Counted from the stretch's first letter, positions 1 through 9,290 are shown. The stretch is 64,000 nt of DNA from Palsa-504 sp963834685 (GCA_963834685.1 CAWICW010000020.1:1-64000); one strand, 5' to 3'. Numbers and translations are program-made. Notes: generated by a model from the letters alone, not told the origin.

Positions 1-96
1 TGACGATCGGGTAGGGCTCGCTGCGGGCGGGCGGCGAGGGGAGGTGGCCCGCCCGGGGTGAGGACCAGCGAGAGGTGACCGGTGTCCACCACCGCG

Positions 97-522
97 TCAG
101 CGTGCCGGGCGGTGCAGGAGCTCGATGAGGTTGCCCTCAGGGTCGGCGACGAACGCCATCCGCACGCCCGCTTCCGGCGACGGGCATGGCGGCATGACCG
201 GCCGCGCCCCGCGGGCCACGGCCCGGTCGTAGGCGGCGTCGAGGTCGGTGACGTCGAACGCCACGTGCCCGTACCCGTCGCGCAGCGCGGCCGCAGCCGG
301 CGTGTCCGGCTTGCCGCCCGCCCCCGATCCGGGCCGGTGCAGTAGCTCGATCCGGTAGCCGTGCTGGGGGTGGATGAGCATCTGGATGCTCAGCTCCAGC
401 GGCTCGACCCGCAACGCCAGCTCGGGCACCAGCCCGAACACGTCGCAGAACCACGCGGCCGCACCGGCCAGGTCGGCGACCGCCAGCCCGACGTGATCCA
501 GCCGGGCGCCCTGGTCAGCCAT
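97..522 (-). CDS. VOC-family (glyoxalase/bleomycin-resistance fold) protein
   Basis: A 141-residue single-domain vicinal oxygen chelate protein. Both halves of the fold are visible: an N-terminal DHVGLAVADL segment, then a second repeat starting GHVAFDVTDLDAAYDRAV and ending in DPEGNLIELLHRP. These supply the His, His and Glu positions normally used to bind a divalent metal. VOC proteins include lactoylglutathione lyases, extradiol dioxygenases and epimerases, and the substrate cannot be told from sequence. Its ATG overlaps by 8 bases the end of the upstream FAD oxidase gene on the same strand, so the two are probably co-translated. Bases 1-96 before its stop hold no gene I can support, only a short GC-rich inverted repeat at 25-54. 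Confidence 0.8.
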   Translation of the reverse strand: MADQGARLDHVGLAVADLAGAAAWFCDVFGLVPELALRVEPLELSIQMLIHPQHGYRIELLHRPGSGAGGKPDTPAAAALRDGYGHVAFDVTDLDAAYDRAVARGARPVMPPCPSPEAGVRMAFVADPEGNLIELLHRPAR

Positions 523-1902
523 GCGCGTTCAGCCCTTCCTGCTCGCAGGTCAGGTACGACGCGAAGCGGCCGGACGGGTCGTGCTCGGCGCGGATCGCGG
601 TCAGCCTCCGGTACGCGTGGTCGGACAGGAACCGGTCCTGCCGCCGGGTGAAGTCGGTGTCGCCCAGATAGACCCCGGCGCCGTGGGCGTCGGCCAGCGC
701 GGCCGTCCGGGAGTGCACCCACTCGGCATACCGCGCGTCGTCGGCCGGGTCGGCGTAGAGCACGTAGGTCGCGACGTAGACGTCCGCCTCCACCGAGAAC
801 GCCATGTCGGGCCGGGAGCCGGTTGGCGCCCACCCGTACCAGATCGAGAACGAGTGCTCGGTCTCCAGCTCGCTCCATAGCTCCTGCAGCATCGGGGCCA
901 GCACCTCGGCCGGCGCATCGGTCCACGTGCAGTCCACGGCGTACCGGTAGCCCTCCGGGTTCTGCGCCGTCTGGGCCAGGTTCTCCTCGGCCACGCTCGT
1001 CCGGCCCTGCACGTGCCCGAGCTCCCGCCCGGCCAGGGGACCGTGCTGCAGCGGCGCCAGCATGGTGAGCGCGCCGGAATCGGAGTCGGCCATCACCGTG
1101 GTATGCAGCAGCAGCACCGTCCCGTCTGGGCGGGCCGTGCCGTCGTACAGCGGGACGTCGGGCAGCCGGGTGGCCGCGACTACCGGCTCCACCCGCCGGT
1201 CCAGCCCGGGCAGTATGTCGTGCAGCCAGGTCAGCAGCTCGACCGTGTCCTCCAACCCGAACGTCGACGTGTCGTGCCACATCACCTTCGGGGCCGGGTA
1301 GGTCTGCAGCCGGAACCGCGTGACCACCCCGGGGAAGCCGGGGCCGGCGCCGCGCGCCGCCCACAGCAGGTCAGAGTTCTCCGAAGCGTCCGCGTGGATC
1401 AGCGTGCCGTCGGCCGTCACCACGTCCAGGCCGGTCACGCTCTGGCAGGCCCAGCCGCGCGCCCGCCCGTCCCAGCCCTGCCCGCCCTGCAGCAGGTAGC
1501 CGCCCAGGCCGACCGAGGCGCAGTGGCCGCCAGGGAACGCCCGGCCCCGTTCGGCCAGGAACGGCGCGAGCTCCAGGCCGCCCCGCACCGCTGGACGCGC
1601 CGACACCACCCCGGTGGCCGGGTCATAGGCCAGCTCGCGCATAGCGCCCAAGTCGATCAGCAGCGCGTCGTCGCGCAGGCTCCACGCCGCCCACGAGTGC
1701 CCGCCGGACCGGACGCTGACCGGCCACACCCGCGCTCGGCCGCCAGCCGGACGCCCGCCACGACGTCGTCGTCGTCCGCCGCGAGCAGCACCGCCGCGGG
1801 AAACCGGTCCGGTCGGCGCGCGTTGAAGATGCGCCCGGTGCGAGCCTCCTCGTACCCGGGGGCGCCACGCAGGAACAGGCGGTCACCGAGCGCCGCCCTC
1901 AT
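515..1902 (-). pseudogene. FAD-binding (BBE-type, bicovalent flavin) oxidoreductase, frameshifted
   Basis: Berberine-bridge-enzyme-like flavoprotein of about 460 residues if the frame is repaired. The first ~58 codons (ATG at 1902) lie in one frame and end with the segment GVRLAAERG. The rest continues in another frame from about 1729 with WPVSVRSGGHSW. The pattern fits one lost or gained base near 1728-1735, inside a G-rich run. Key residues are the His of RSGGHS and the Cys of GHCASVGLGG, the pair that attaches FAD through two covalent bonds in this family. The C-terminus has the BBE-type DPSGRFASYL end. Such enzymes oxidise alcohols, sugars or alkaloids with O2. Its 3' end overlaps the VOC gene by 8 bases. 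It may be a real pseudogene or an assembly error. Confidence 0.75.
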
Positions 1903-2525
1903 CCGATGACCGCCGCGCCGCCGTCGACCGGGATGTTCGCGCCGCTCACGTGGCGCGCCTCGTCCGAGCTCAGGAACAAGATCGCGTGGGCGACATCCTC
2001 CGGCTGCCCCCACCGGCCCAGCGGGACGCGGGCGGCGATGCTCGCCCCCGGGCCGTCGGGATCGGCCAGCAGCGGGGCCGTGTGCGGCGTCTCGGTCATC
2101 GCCGGGCTGACCGCGTTGACCCGGATGCCGTGCGGGCCGCCCTCGACGACCAGCTGGTAGGTCAGCGCGAGGACGCCGCCCTTGGCCGCGCCGTGCGCGT
2201 TCTGCGGCATGAAGAACGCGCCCCGCGAGGCCGTGATCGAGGCGACGTTGACGATCGACCCGCCGCCGCCCGCCACCAGGTGCGGCCAGGCGGCGCGGGT
2301 GACCAGGAAGACGATGTCCAGCTCGTGCCGGATGGTGAACGACCAGTCGGCGAAGGAAAGCGCATCGATAGGGCCGAACCGGATCGCCGACGCGTTGTTG
2401 ACCAGAACGTCGATCCCGCCCGTCAGGGCCACGGCCTCCTGCACCCAGCGCCGGGCCCCCTCCTCGGTGGCCAGGTCGACCGGCGCGATGGCGTCCATCC
2501 GCCCGCCCTCGGCCCGTACCAGCAT
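1899..2525 (-). pseudogene. SDR-family oxidoreductase, 5'-truncated
   Basis: The C-terminal 208 residues of a classical short-chain dehydrogenase. It carries the NNAS motif (IDVLVNNAS), a serine region (SIVNVASITAS), a position resembling YxxxK but reading NAHGAAKGG, and the usual end HVSGANIPVDGGAAVIG. The N-terminal TGxxxGIG nucleotide-binding motif and about 45-50 residues are missing. Homology stops at about 2512-2525, where the opposite strand turns into an FAH-family gene. The reading frame stays open beyond, but that translation is antisense shadow. Note that the catalytic Tyr appears replaced by His in NAHGAAK. The 3' end overlaps the FAD oxidase ATG by 4 bases, so it once headed the same minus-strand operon. 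As it stands it cannot bind NAD(P). Confidence 0.75.
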
Positions 2526-3197
2526 CACGAGGAGCTGCAGGCCGTCGACTGGTCGCACCCGGTGCACAAGGGGATCGTGTTCTTCCAGAACGTCGACGCG
2601 ATCATCGGCCCGGACGACGCCATTGTCTATCCCGAAGGCCTGACCAAGGAGCTCGACTACGAGCTCGAGCTGGCCATCATCGTCGGCCGCAGCGGCAAGT
2701 TCTTCGGGCCTGACGAGGCCGAGGACTACGTTGCCGGGTATACCGTCTTCAACGACATCACGGCGCGCGACATCCAGCGCCGGGAAATGCAGTCCGGCGT
2801 GTTCTCCTTCTCCAAGGCGATCGACACCTTCTGCCCGATCGGCCCCTGGATCGTGACCAAGGACGAGGTGCCCGACGCCCAGGCGCTGGCCATGGAGCTC
2901 CGCGTCAACGGCCAGGTCCGCCAGCGCGGCAATACGGCCCAGATGCTCATCTCGATCCCGCACCTGGTCGCCTACCACTCGGCGCAGGGCTACTCGGCCG
3001 GGGACATCCTCACCACCGGGACCATCTCGGGCGTGGCGGCGGTCCAGCCCAACCCGTTCGAGTTCTACCTGCAGCCCGGGGACAACATCGAAGCCGAGAT
3101 CGAGGGCGTCGGCGTGCTCCGCAACCACGTGGTGCCCTGGAGCGCGGCGCACAGCACCCCCCCGTACTCGACCGACCTGTACTCCTCGAGCGGCTGA
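2517..3197 (+). pseudogene. Fumarylacetoacetate hydrolase (FAH) family protein, 5'-truncated
   Basis: The C-terminal 226 residues of an FAH/2-keto-4-pentenoate hydratase-type enzyme (C-C bond hydrolase or hydratase of ring-cleavage products). Homology begins at YQHHEEL, which corresponds to the conserved NYxxHxxE stretch. It continues through DYELELAIIVGR and FNDITARDIQRRE, which carry the Glu and Asp metal ligands, and TTGTISGVA. About 60-70 N-terminal residues and any convincing start codon with a ribosome site are missing. The break coincides with the truncated end of the oppositely oriented SDR gene at about 2512-2525. It sits 85 bases upstream of an FAD monooxygenase, a common partner in aromatic ring degradation. 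Whether it is expressed from an internal GTG is unknown. Confidence 0.7.
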
Positions 3198-3208
3198 AGC
3201 GGAAACAC

Positions 3209-3261
3209 CATGATCGTGGCCAGAAACGGACACTATCTGGCCCAAACTGGCCACGATCATG
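3209..3261. promoter_or_regulatory. Perfect 15-bp inverted repeat between FAH and monooxygenase genes
   Basis: Arms at 3209-3223 and 3247-3261 (CATGATCGTGGCCAG and its exact complement) are separated by 23 bases. The repeat ends 21 bases before the start codon of the FAD monooxygenase. There is no T-run after it, so an operator or an RNA hairpin over the leader is more likely than an intrinsic terminator. The inner spacer contains a further short TCTGGCC copy. Confidence 0.6.
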
Positions 3262-3282
3262 AAAGAGCCTGATGGAGGGCAC

Positions 3283-4509
3283 ATGACCCAGCCGCTGCAC
3301 GTCCTCATCGCCGGCGGCGGCCTGTCCGGCCTGGCCCTGGCCCAGGGCCTGCTCAAGGACGGTCACACCTGCGAGGTCTTCGAGCGCGACGCCGACGACA
3401 GCCGCAAGATCGGCTACTACCTGCACATGAACGCCGACGGCGGCGAGGCGTTGCGGCGCTGCCTGCCCGGTGACCTGTTCGAGCTGTACGCGCGGACCTC
3501 CCGCCGGACCTACGACCGGCGCGAGTCGGTCGTCCTGGACGACCAGCTCCGCGAGCTCAGCTCGCAGCCGCACCTGGGCCCGCCGAACGAGGGCGACCGG
3601 CCGCACACCGGCGTCCACCGAAGGACGCTGCGCTCGATCCTGCGGGCCCGGCTGGGCGACTCGTTCCATGCCGGGAAACCCGTCACCGCGTACCAGGAAA
3701 CAAGGGACGGAGTATCCGTGACGCTGGCCGACGGCAGCACCGCCCGGGGCGACGTCCTGGTCGGCGCCGACGGCATCCGCTCGGCCGTCCGCGCCCAGAA
3801 GCTCCCCGGGACCACGGTCATCGACGCCGGAGTCCGCGGCCTCGGTGTCTTCGGCCGCACGCCCCTGACTCCCGAACTGGCCGCGCAGATGCCACCGCAC
3901 CTGTTCGAGGGCGTGATCATCGCCGCGGACCGCAAGGGCTCGCGGCTGCTGATCGCCGTCTACCGGCCCCGGCAGCGGCCGGAGGAGGCGGCGGCCGCGA
4001 TCGCCCCGGACGTGATGCTCGAGCCGGTCGACGACTACGTCATGATCAGCTGCAGCGTGCCGCCGGGGACGGTGATCCCGCCCGCGGCCCAGTGGACGCC
4101 CGGCACCCCGGCCATGCTCCGCGACGCCATGCTGGCCGCCGTCGAGGGCTGGCACCCCACCGCGCGGGCCCTGGTCGCGGGCGTCGACCTCGACTCGATC
4201 TTCGTGATCCCGTTCGGGTTCCTCGAGCCCGCCCCGCCCTGGGAGCCGTCGCGGGTGACGCTGGTCGGCGACGCCGCCCACGCCATGCTCCCCACCCTCG
4301 GCCTGGGCGCGAACCTCGCGCTGCGCGACGCCGCGCACCTGCTGGACCAGCTGTCGGCCGCCGCCCGCGGCGAGGTCGTCCTGATCCCGGCCATCGGCGC
4401 CTACGAACAGGAGATGCGCGACTACGTCTACCCGTTCATGCGGATGACCATGGACCACGACCGGCAGTTCGGCGGCGGCGCGCTCCAGGGCCGTGACCAA
4501 GCAGGATGA
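3283..4509 (+). CDS. FAD-dependent monooxygenase (PHBH/UbiH-like group A)
   Basis: A 408-residue group A flavin hydroxylase, expected to use NAD(P)H and O2 to hydroxylate an aromatic or polyketide-like substrate in the cytoplasm. Visible motifs are the N-terminal Rossmann GxGxxG (VLIAGGGLSGLALAQGL, residues ~6-22), the middle DG motif (VGADGIRSAVR, ~160-170) and the C-terminal flavin GD motif (LVGDAAHAMLPTLGLGAN, ~327-344). I take the ATG at 3283 because GGAGG lies 5-6 bases upstream; an in-frame ATG at 3259 sits inside the inverted repeat. It is followed by a 4-base overlap with a VOC gene, so the two are translationally coupled. The substrate is unknown; the nearby FAH, VOC and methyltransferase genes suggest catabolism or tailoring of an aromatic compound. 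Confidence 0.85.
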   Translation: MTQPLHVLIAGGGLSGLALAQGLLKDGHTCEVFERDADDSRKIGYYLHMNADGGEALRRCLPGDLFELYARTSRRTYDRRESVVLDDQLRELSSQPHLGPPNEGDRPHTGVHRRTLRSILRARLGDSFHAGKPVTAYQETRDGVSVTLADGSTARGDVLVGADGIRSAVRAQKLPGTTVIDAGVRGLGVFGRTPLTPELAAQMPPHLFEGVIIAADRKGSRLLIAVYRPRQRPEEAAAAIAPDVMLEPVDDYVMISCSVPPGTVIPPAAQWTPGTPAMLRDAMLAAVEGWHPTARALVAGVDLDSIFVIPFGFLEPAPPWEPSRVTLVGDAAHAMLPTLGLGANLALRDAAHLLDQLSAAARGEVVLIPAIGAYEQEMRDYVYPFMRMTMDHDRQFGGGALQGRDQAG

Positions 4510-4991
4510 CCAGCCTGCACCATATCGGCTACTGGGTCGACGACCTGGACTCCGCGATGACGCGGTGGGGCCAGGACCTCGGCGTCGGCCCGTTCCAGGT
4601 CATCGAGCACGTCACCTTCGAGGAATTCGTGCTGACCGTCGGCGATCAGGCCTACGACGACGTCGTGTTCGACCACGCGGCCGCCTTCGCCGCCTGGGGG
4701 CCGGTCGTCGTGGAGCTCAACCAGGTCCACGCGATCGACGACCGCCTGGCCGCGGCGCTCAACCCAACCCCGGGCGCGGTCAGCCACGTGTCGTGGGTGG
4801 TACCCGACGTGAAGGAAGAAAGCGCCCGCCTGGCCCGGCTGGGCTGCCGCCTGATCAACACCGCCCGCTCGGGCCCCATCGACGTCGCCTGGCACGACGG
4901 CGGCCCGCTGTTCCCCCACCCGGTCGAGCTGCACCAGCACAACGACGTCATCGCCGGCATGCACGCGCGCCTCGCCGCCCTGCGAGGCTGA
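4506..4991 (+). CDS. VOC-family protein (Glyoxalase_4-like)
   Basis: A 161-residue VOC protein. It opens with LHHIGYWVDDLDSAMTRW, typical of the lactoylglutathione-lyase or methylmalonyl-CoA epimerase-like branch, with a second repeat at VSHVSWVVPDVKEESARL and an HPVELHQHN end. Candidate metal ligands are the His of HHIGYWV, the His of SHVSWV and the Glu of PVELHQ. ATG overlaps the stop of the upstream FAD monooxygenase (ATGA) and its own stop abuts the ATG of the next methyltransferase, so three genes form one tight operon. The function is probably isomerisation, cleavage or binding of the monooxygenase product; that is inference from context. Confidence 0.8.
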   Translation: MTSLHHIGYWVDDLDSAMTRWGQDLGVGPFQVIEHVTFEEFVLTVGDQAYDDVVFDHAAAFAAWGPVVVELNQVHAIDDRLAAALNPTPGAVSHVSWVVPDVKEESARLARLGCRLINTARSGPIDVAWHDGGPLFPHPVELHQHNDVIAGMHARLAALRG

Positions 4992-5795
4992 ATGCCCAGG
5001 CTCACCGCCGCCGCGCAGGTCCAGCGCCGTCTGTGGGGTACCGACCCGCGGGCCTGGGCGGACCTGGCCGAGGCGCACAACCAGCCGTTGTTCGAGGCGG
5101 TGCTCGACGCCGCGCGCGCCGGCCCGGGCACCCGCCTGCTCGACGTGGGCTGCGGTTCCGGGCTCACCCTCGTGCTGGCCAAAGAGCGCGGCGCGATCCC
5201 GGCCGGCCTGGACGTCAGCCCCGGCCTCCTCCAAATCGCTCGTGAGCGGCTGCCGGAGGCTGACCTGCGCGAGGGCGACATGGAGTTCCTGCCGTTCGAC
5301 GACGACACCTTCGACGCGGTGATCGGCGTCAACGCGTTCCAGTTCGCCGGTGACCCGCGGCGGGCGCTGCGCGAGGCGGCACGCCTTACCCGACCGGGCG
5401 GGCGCGTGGTGGCCAGCCTGTTCGCCACGCCCGAACGCTCCCAGGGCACCGTCGTGCACGAGGCCATGAACGCCCTCATCCCGCCCGACCAAGCCGCCGA
5501 CCACGCCCCGTACTCCCTGTCGGCCCCGGGTCACCTCGAGGCCGCCCTGGCCGACGCGGGCATGCACCTGGCGGGTCACGGCGAGGTGGTGTGCCACTGG
5601 CGTTACGCCAACCTGGACGACGCCGTCAAAGCCCTGCTCTGCTCCGCGGGCGGCGCCCGGGCCGTCGAAGCGGCCGGGGAGGCTGCGGTCCGCGACGTCC
5701 TTCAGCGCGCCCTCGCGAAGTTCCAGGACCCCCGGACCGGCGTGGTCACGCTGGTCAACACGTTCCGCTGGGTGGCCGCCCGCCGCGCGTCATGA
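4992..5795 (+). CDS. Class I SAM-dependent methyltransferase
   Basis: A 267-residue Methyltransf_11/25-type enzyme. The SAM-binding motif I is LLDVGCGSG (residues ~47-55), followed by the acidic end of strand 2 (AGLDVSPGLL), motif DMEFLPFDDDTFDAVIG and the post-motif LTRPGGRVVASLFA. It starts one base after the stop of the VOC gene, so it belongs to the 3283-5795 operon. Its end runs 6 bases into the convergent rhaB 3' end, so there is no room for a separate terminator. The methyl acceptor is unknown. The small N-terminal substrate lid (residues 1-35) resembles many natural-product O- or C-methyltransferases. Confidence 0.85.
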   Translation: MPRLTAAAQVQRRLWGTDPRAWADLAEAHNQPLFEAVLDAARAGPGTRLLDVGCGSGLTLVLAKERGAIPAGLDVSPGLLQIARERLPEADLREGDMEFLPFDDDTFDAVIGVNAFQFAGDPRRALREAARLTRPGGRVVASLFATPERSQGTVVHEAMNALIPPDQAADHAPYSLSAPGHLEAALADAGMHLAGHGEVVCHWRYANLDDAVKALLCSAGGARAVEAAGEAAVRDVLQRALAKFQDPRTGVVTLVNTFRWVAARRAS

Positions 5796-7254
5796 GCGGC
5801 TGGCCAGCACGATCTGCTCCGCGCGGTCCCACGCCTGGTCAGGGCCGGCTGGCTGGTAGCGGGTCAGCCGGACGGCTTGCCGGACGAGAGACCGCATTTC
5901 CGGCCACGGTCCGCCCGCGGCGCCGAGGGCCCGGGCCTGGATCAGCGTGTTGCCCCAGCAAGCCGCCTCGGTCGGCCCGGCCACCACGGGCAGCCGGCAG
6001 GCGTCGGCGACCAGCTGGCAGAACAGCGGGTTGGCCGCGCCGCCCCCCACGATGTGGACCGTCCGCACCGGCCGGCCGGTCAGCCGGACCGCGTCGCGGA
6101 CCGCGTGCCTGATCGCCACCGCCACGCTGTCCAGGATGCAGCGCAGGATCTCCGCCTCGGCCGACAGAACAACCCCTGTGCTCCGCAGGCAGGCCTGGAT
6201 GATCCGCCGGGTCATCCCGCCTGGCGGCAGGAACGCGGGGTCCTGGACATCAACGAGGGCCCGCAGTCCGTGCACCCGCCCGGCCGCGCGGGTCAGCTCA
6301 TCCAAGTCCACATGCCGCCCCGAAGCCTGCCATTCCCTGGCGCACTCCTGCAGCAGCCAGAACCCGGTCACGTTGCGCAGGAACCGGGTGGTCCCGTCGA
6401 CGCCGGCTTCGTTGCTGAAGCCGGCCTGGCGGCCCGCCTCGGTCATGACCGGCGCCGAGAGTTCGACGCCCACCAGCGCCCACGTCCCGGTGCACACGAA
6501 GGCGAAGCCCTCGTCGTCGGCTGGCACGCCGGCCACCGCCGCGGCGGTGTCGTGCGACGGCCCGACGATCACCTGCGGCGGCCGCGCCAGGCCCAGGTCG
6601 GGGACGGCGGGCCCGGCCACCTCGCCGGCCGCCCGCAGCGGGGGAAACATCTTTATCGGAACGGCCAGCGCCTCCGCGACCTGGTCTGCCCAGGTCATCA
6701 CCCGGGTATCGAGCAGTCCCGTGGTGGAGGCGTTGGTGAGCTCGGTGCCCAGCTGCCCGCAGAGCCAGTAGGTCATCAGGTCCGGGACCAGGACGACGTG
6801 CCGGGCCCGGTCCAGGTCGCGCTCGGCCATCAGCTGGAACACCGTGTTGATCGGCTGCGCGGCGATCCCGGTGGCCTGGTACAGGCGCACGGCGTCGACG
6901 CCGTTCACGCCGCCCCCGGTGACCGCGTTCGAACGGCGCCCCGCTCCGCGGGTCCCGGTAGCTGGCCGGGTCGGCGACCAGACCGCCGTCGCCGTCGAGC
7001 AGCCCGTAGTCGACGGCCCACCCGTCGACGGACACCGCGTCGAGCGGGCCGTCCGCGGCGGCGGCCCGCAGCCCGGCGCAGATCCCGGCGAACAGCGCGC
7101 GGGCATCCCAGCGCAGCACGCCTGCGACCGGTCTGGGCTGGTTGGGGAAACGGTGCACCTCCCGGAGGCGGAAACCCCGGTCCGTTCCGTCTCCTATGAC
7201 GATCCGCCCGCTGGAGGCGCCCAGATCGATGGCCGCGACCCGGACCCCGCTCAC
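5790..7254 (-). pseudogene. rhaB: Rhamnulokinase (L-rhamnulose kinase), frameshifted
   Basis: FGGY-family kinase that phosphorylates L-rhamnulose to rhamnulose-1-phosphate with ATP. The GTG at 7254 opens VRVAAIDLGASSGRIVIG, the phosphate-1 loop. The frame reads well to SYRDPRSGAPFER and then changes near 6930-6950 into AVTGGGVNGVDAVRLYQATG, followed by the PINTVFQL segment typical of rhamnulokinases. Later parts carry the GPSHDTAAAV and VHIVGGGAANPLFCQL motifs. Joined, the protein would be about 487 residues, the normal length. It overlaps the rhaD stop by 4 bases (GTGA) and is the last gene of the rhamnose operon. One base is gained or lost next to a G/C run, so a sequencing error is plausible. 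If real, rhamnose catabolism would stop at rhamnulose. Confidence 0.85.
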
Positions 7255-9290
7255 CGCAGGAACCCGGCGGCCACTCCGGAGTCGACCGGGATGTGCAGCC
7301 CGGTGGTCTGGGACAGGTTCCCGGCGGTCAGGGCGAACACCGCGGCGGCGACGTGCTCGGGCAGCACCTCCTTCTTCAGCAGCGTGCGCTGGGCGTAGTA
7401 GGCGCCCAGGTCCTCCTCGGCCACGCCGTAGACCGCGGCCCGCCGGGCACCCCAGCCGCCGGCGAAGATGCCCGAGCCGCGGACCACGCCGTCCGGGTTG
7501 ATGCCGTTGACCCGGATCCCGTCGCCGCCCAGCTCGGCCGCCAGCAGCCGGACCTGGTGCGCCTGGTCGGCCTTGGCCGCGCCGTAGGCCACGTTGGCGG
7601 GCCCGGCGACCACGCTGTTCTTGCTGCAGATGTAGACGATGTCACCGCCCATGCCCTGGGCCTTCATAGCCCGGGCCGCCTCCCGGGAGACCAGGAACGA
7701 CCCGCGCGCCATCACGTCGTGCTGGATGTCCCAGTCCGCGGTAGTGGTCTCGAGCAGCGGCTTGGAGACCGAAAGGCCGGCGTTGTTCACCACCAGGTCT
7801 ACCCCGCCGAAGGCCAGCCCGGCCGCGGCTACGGCCGCCGCCACCTGCTCCTCGTCGGTCACATCAGCGGTGAACGGCACCGCGACGTCGGCGTTCCCGA
7901 GCTCGGCCGCCACCGCTTCCGCGCGGTCACCGTCCCGGTCGGCCACCACCACGCAGGCGCCCTCGGCGGCCAGCCGGCGGGCGATGGCCCGGCCGATCCC
8001 GGACCCGGCCCCGGTGACCAGGGCGATCCGGGTCGCCAGCGGCCTGGGCGGGGGCATGCGCTGGAGCTTGGCCTCCTCCAGCGCCCAGTACTCGATCCGG
8101 AACTTCTCCGCCTCGTCAATGGGGGAGTAGGCCGACACGGCCTCGGCGCCGCGCATCACGTTGATCGCGTTGACGTAGAACTCCCCCGCCACCCGGGCGG
8201 TCTGCTTGGTCGCGCCGTAGCTGAACATCCCGATGCCGGGCACCAGCACGATGGCCGGGTCCGCGCCGCGCATCGGCGGCGAGTCCGGCCTGGCGTAGCG
8301 CTGGTAGTAGGCGGCGTAGTCGGCCCGGTAGGCCGCGTGCAGCTGCCGTAGCCGCTCTGTCACCTGGTCGAGCCGGGCGTCCGGCGGCAGGTCGAGGACC
8401 AGGGGCCGCACCTTGGTCCGCAGGAAGTGGTCCGGGCACGACGTGCCCAGCGCGGCCAGCCGCGGGTGCTCGGCCCGGGAGATGAAGTCGAGCACCACCT
8501 CGGCGTCCACGTAGTGGCCGGCCTGCGGCCGGTCGGTCGAGGCCAGGCCGCGGATGACCGGGGCCAGTTCGGCGGCGCGGGCCAGCCGCTCGGTCTCGGG
8601 CAGCGGCTCGTAGCCGGAGATGACCGGGCCGAACGGCTCGGCCTTGCCGTTCGCCGCGATGAACTCCGCGGCGGTCCGGATGATCTCCAGCGACCGCGCC
8701 TCGCACTCCTCGCTGGTCCGCCCCCACGCGGTGATGCCGTGCCCGCCCAGCACCACCCCGATCGCCTGCGGGCTGGCCGCGGCGATCGCCGCGATGTCCA
8801 GGCCGAGCTGGAAGCCCGGCCGCCGCCACGGCACCCACGCCACCCGGTCGCCGAAGCACCGCGCGGTCAGCTTCTCCCCGTCCGCCGCGGTGGCCAAGGC
8901 GATCCCGGAATCGGGGTGCAGGTGGTCGACGTGCGGCGCCTCGACCAGCCCGTGCATCGCGGTATCGATCGACGGCGCCGCGCCGCCCAGGCCATGTAGG
9001 CAGAAGTCGAACGCCGCGACCATCTCGTCCTCCCGGTCCACGCCGGGGTAGGAGTTCACCAGCGCGCGCAGCCGGTCCAGCCGCAGCACCGCCAGGCCCG
9101 CCGGCCGCAGCGTGCCCAGGTCACCGCCCGAGCCCTTGACCCACAGCAACTCGACGTCCTCGCCGGTCACCGGATCGACCGCGGTGCCCTTGGCCGAGGT
9201 GTTGCCCCCGGCGTAGTTCGTGTTCCGCGGGTCCGAGCCGAGCCGGTTCGACCGCGCGATCAGGTCCCCGACGGGACTGCCGCCGCTCAT
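7251..9290 (-). CDS. rhaD: Bifunctional rhamnulose-1-phosphate aldolase / short-chain dehydrogenase
   Basis: A 679-residue fusion. The N-terminal ~400 residues are a class II aldolase/adducin domain (NTNYAGGNTSAKG near the start, VLGGHGITAWG in the middle). The C-terminal ~250 residues are an SDR domain with TGAGSGIG, NNAG and YGAAKA motifs. The aldolase splits rhamnulose-1-phosphate into DHAP and L-lactaldehyde. The SDR part then probably oxidises lactaldehyde to lactate with NAD. This is the standard fused form in actinomycetes and Bacillus. Its ATG at 9290 directly follows a TAG triplet and lies inside the 3' part of the long rhaI frame. Its stop overlaps the rhaB GTG, so translation is coupled. 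All expected residues of both domains appear present. Confidence 0.93.
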   Translation of the reverse strand: MSGGSPVGDLIARSNRLGSDPRNTNYAGGNTSAKGTAVDPVTGEDVELLWVKGSGGDLGTLRPAGLAVLRLDRLRALVNSYPGVDREDEMVAAFDFCLHGLGGAAPSIDTAMHGLVEAPHVDHLHPDSGIALATAADGEKLTARCFGDRVAWVPWRRPGFQLGLDIAAIAAASPQAIGVVLGGHGITAWGRTSEECEARSLEIIRTAAEFIAANGKAEPFGPVISGYEPLPETERLARAAELAPVIRGLASTDRPQAGHYVDAEVVLDFISRAEHPRLAALGTSCPDHFLRTKVRPLVLDLPPDARLDQVTERLRQLHAAYRADYAAYYQRYARPDSPPMRGADPAIVLVPGIGMFSYGATKQTARVAGEFYVNAINVMRGAEAVSAYSPIDEAEKFRIEYWALEEAKLQRMPPPRPLATRIALVTGAGSGIGRAIARRLAAEGACVVVADRDGDRAEAVAAELGNADVAVPFTADVTDEEQVAAAVAAAGLAFGGVDLVVNNAGLSVSKPLLETTTADWDIQHDVMARGSFLVSREAARAMKAQGMGGDIVYICSKNSVVAGPANVAYGAAKADQAHQVRLLAAELGGDGIRVNGINPDGVVRGSGIFAGGWGARRAAVYGVAEEDLGAYYAQRTLLKKEVLPEHVAAAVFALTAGNLSQTTGLHIPVDSGVAAGFLR

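Noticed and set aside
390..1364. Long alternative frames inside the FAD oxidase region
   Set aside because: They are Arg/Gly/Ala-rich shadow translations of the real frame in GC-rich DNA.
1899..3356. Long minus-strand frame of 485 codons across SDR and FAH
   Set aside because: Only the last ~208 codons look like an SDR. The rest is the antisense of the FAH gene and has no homology of its own.
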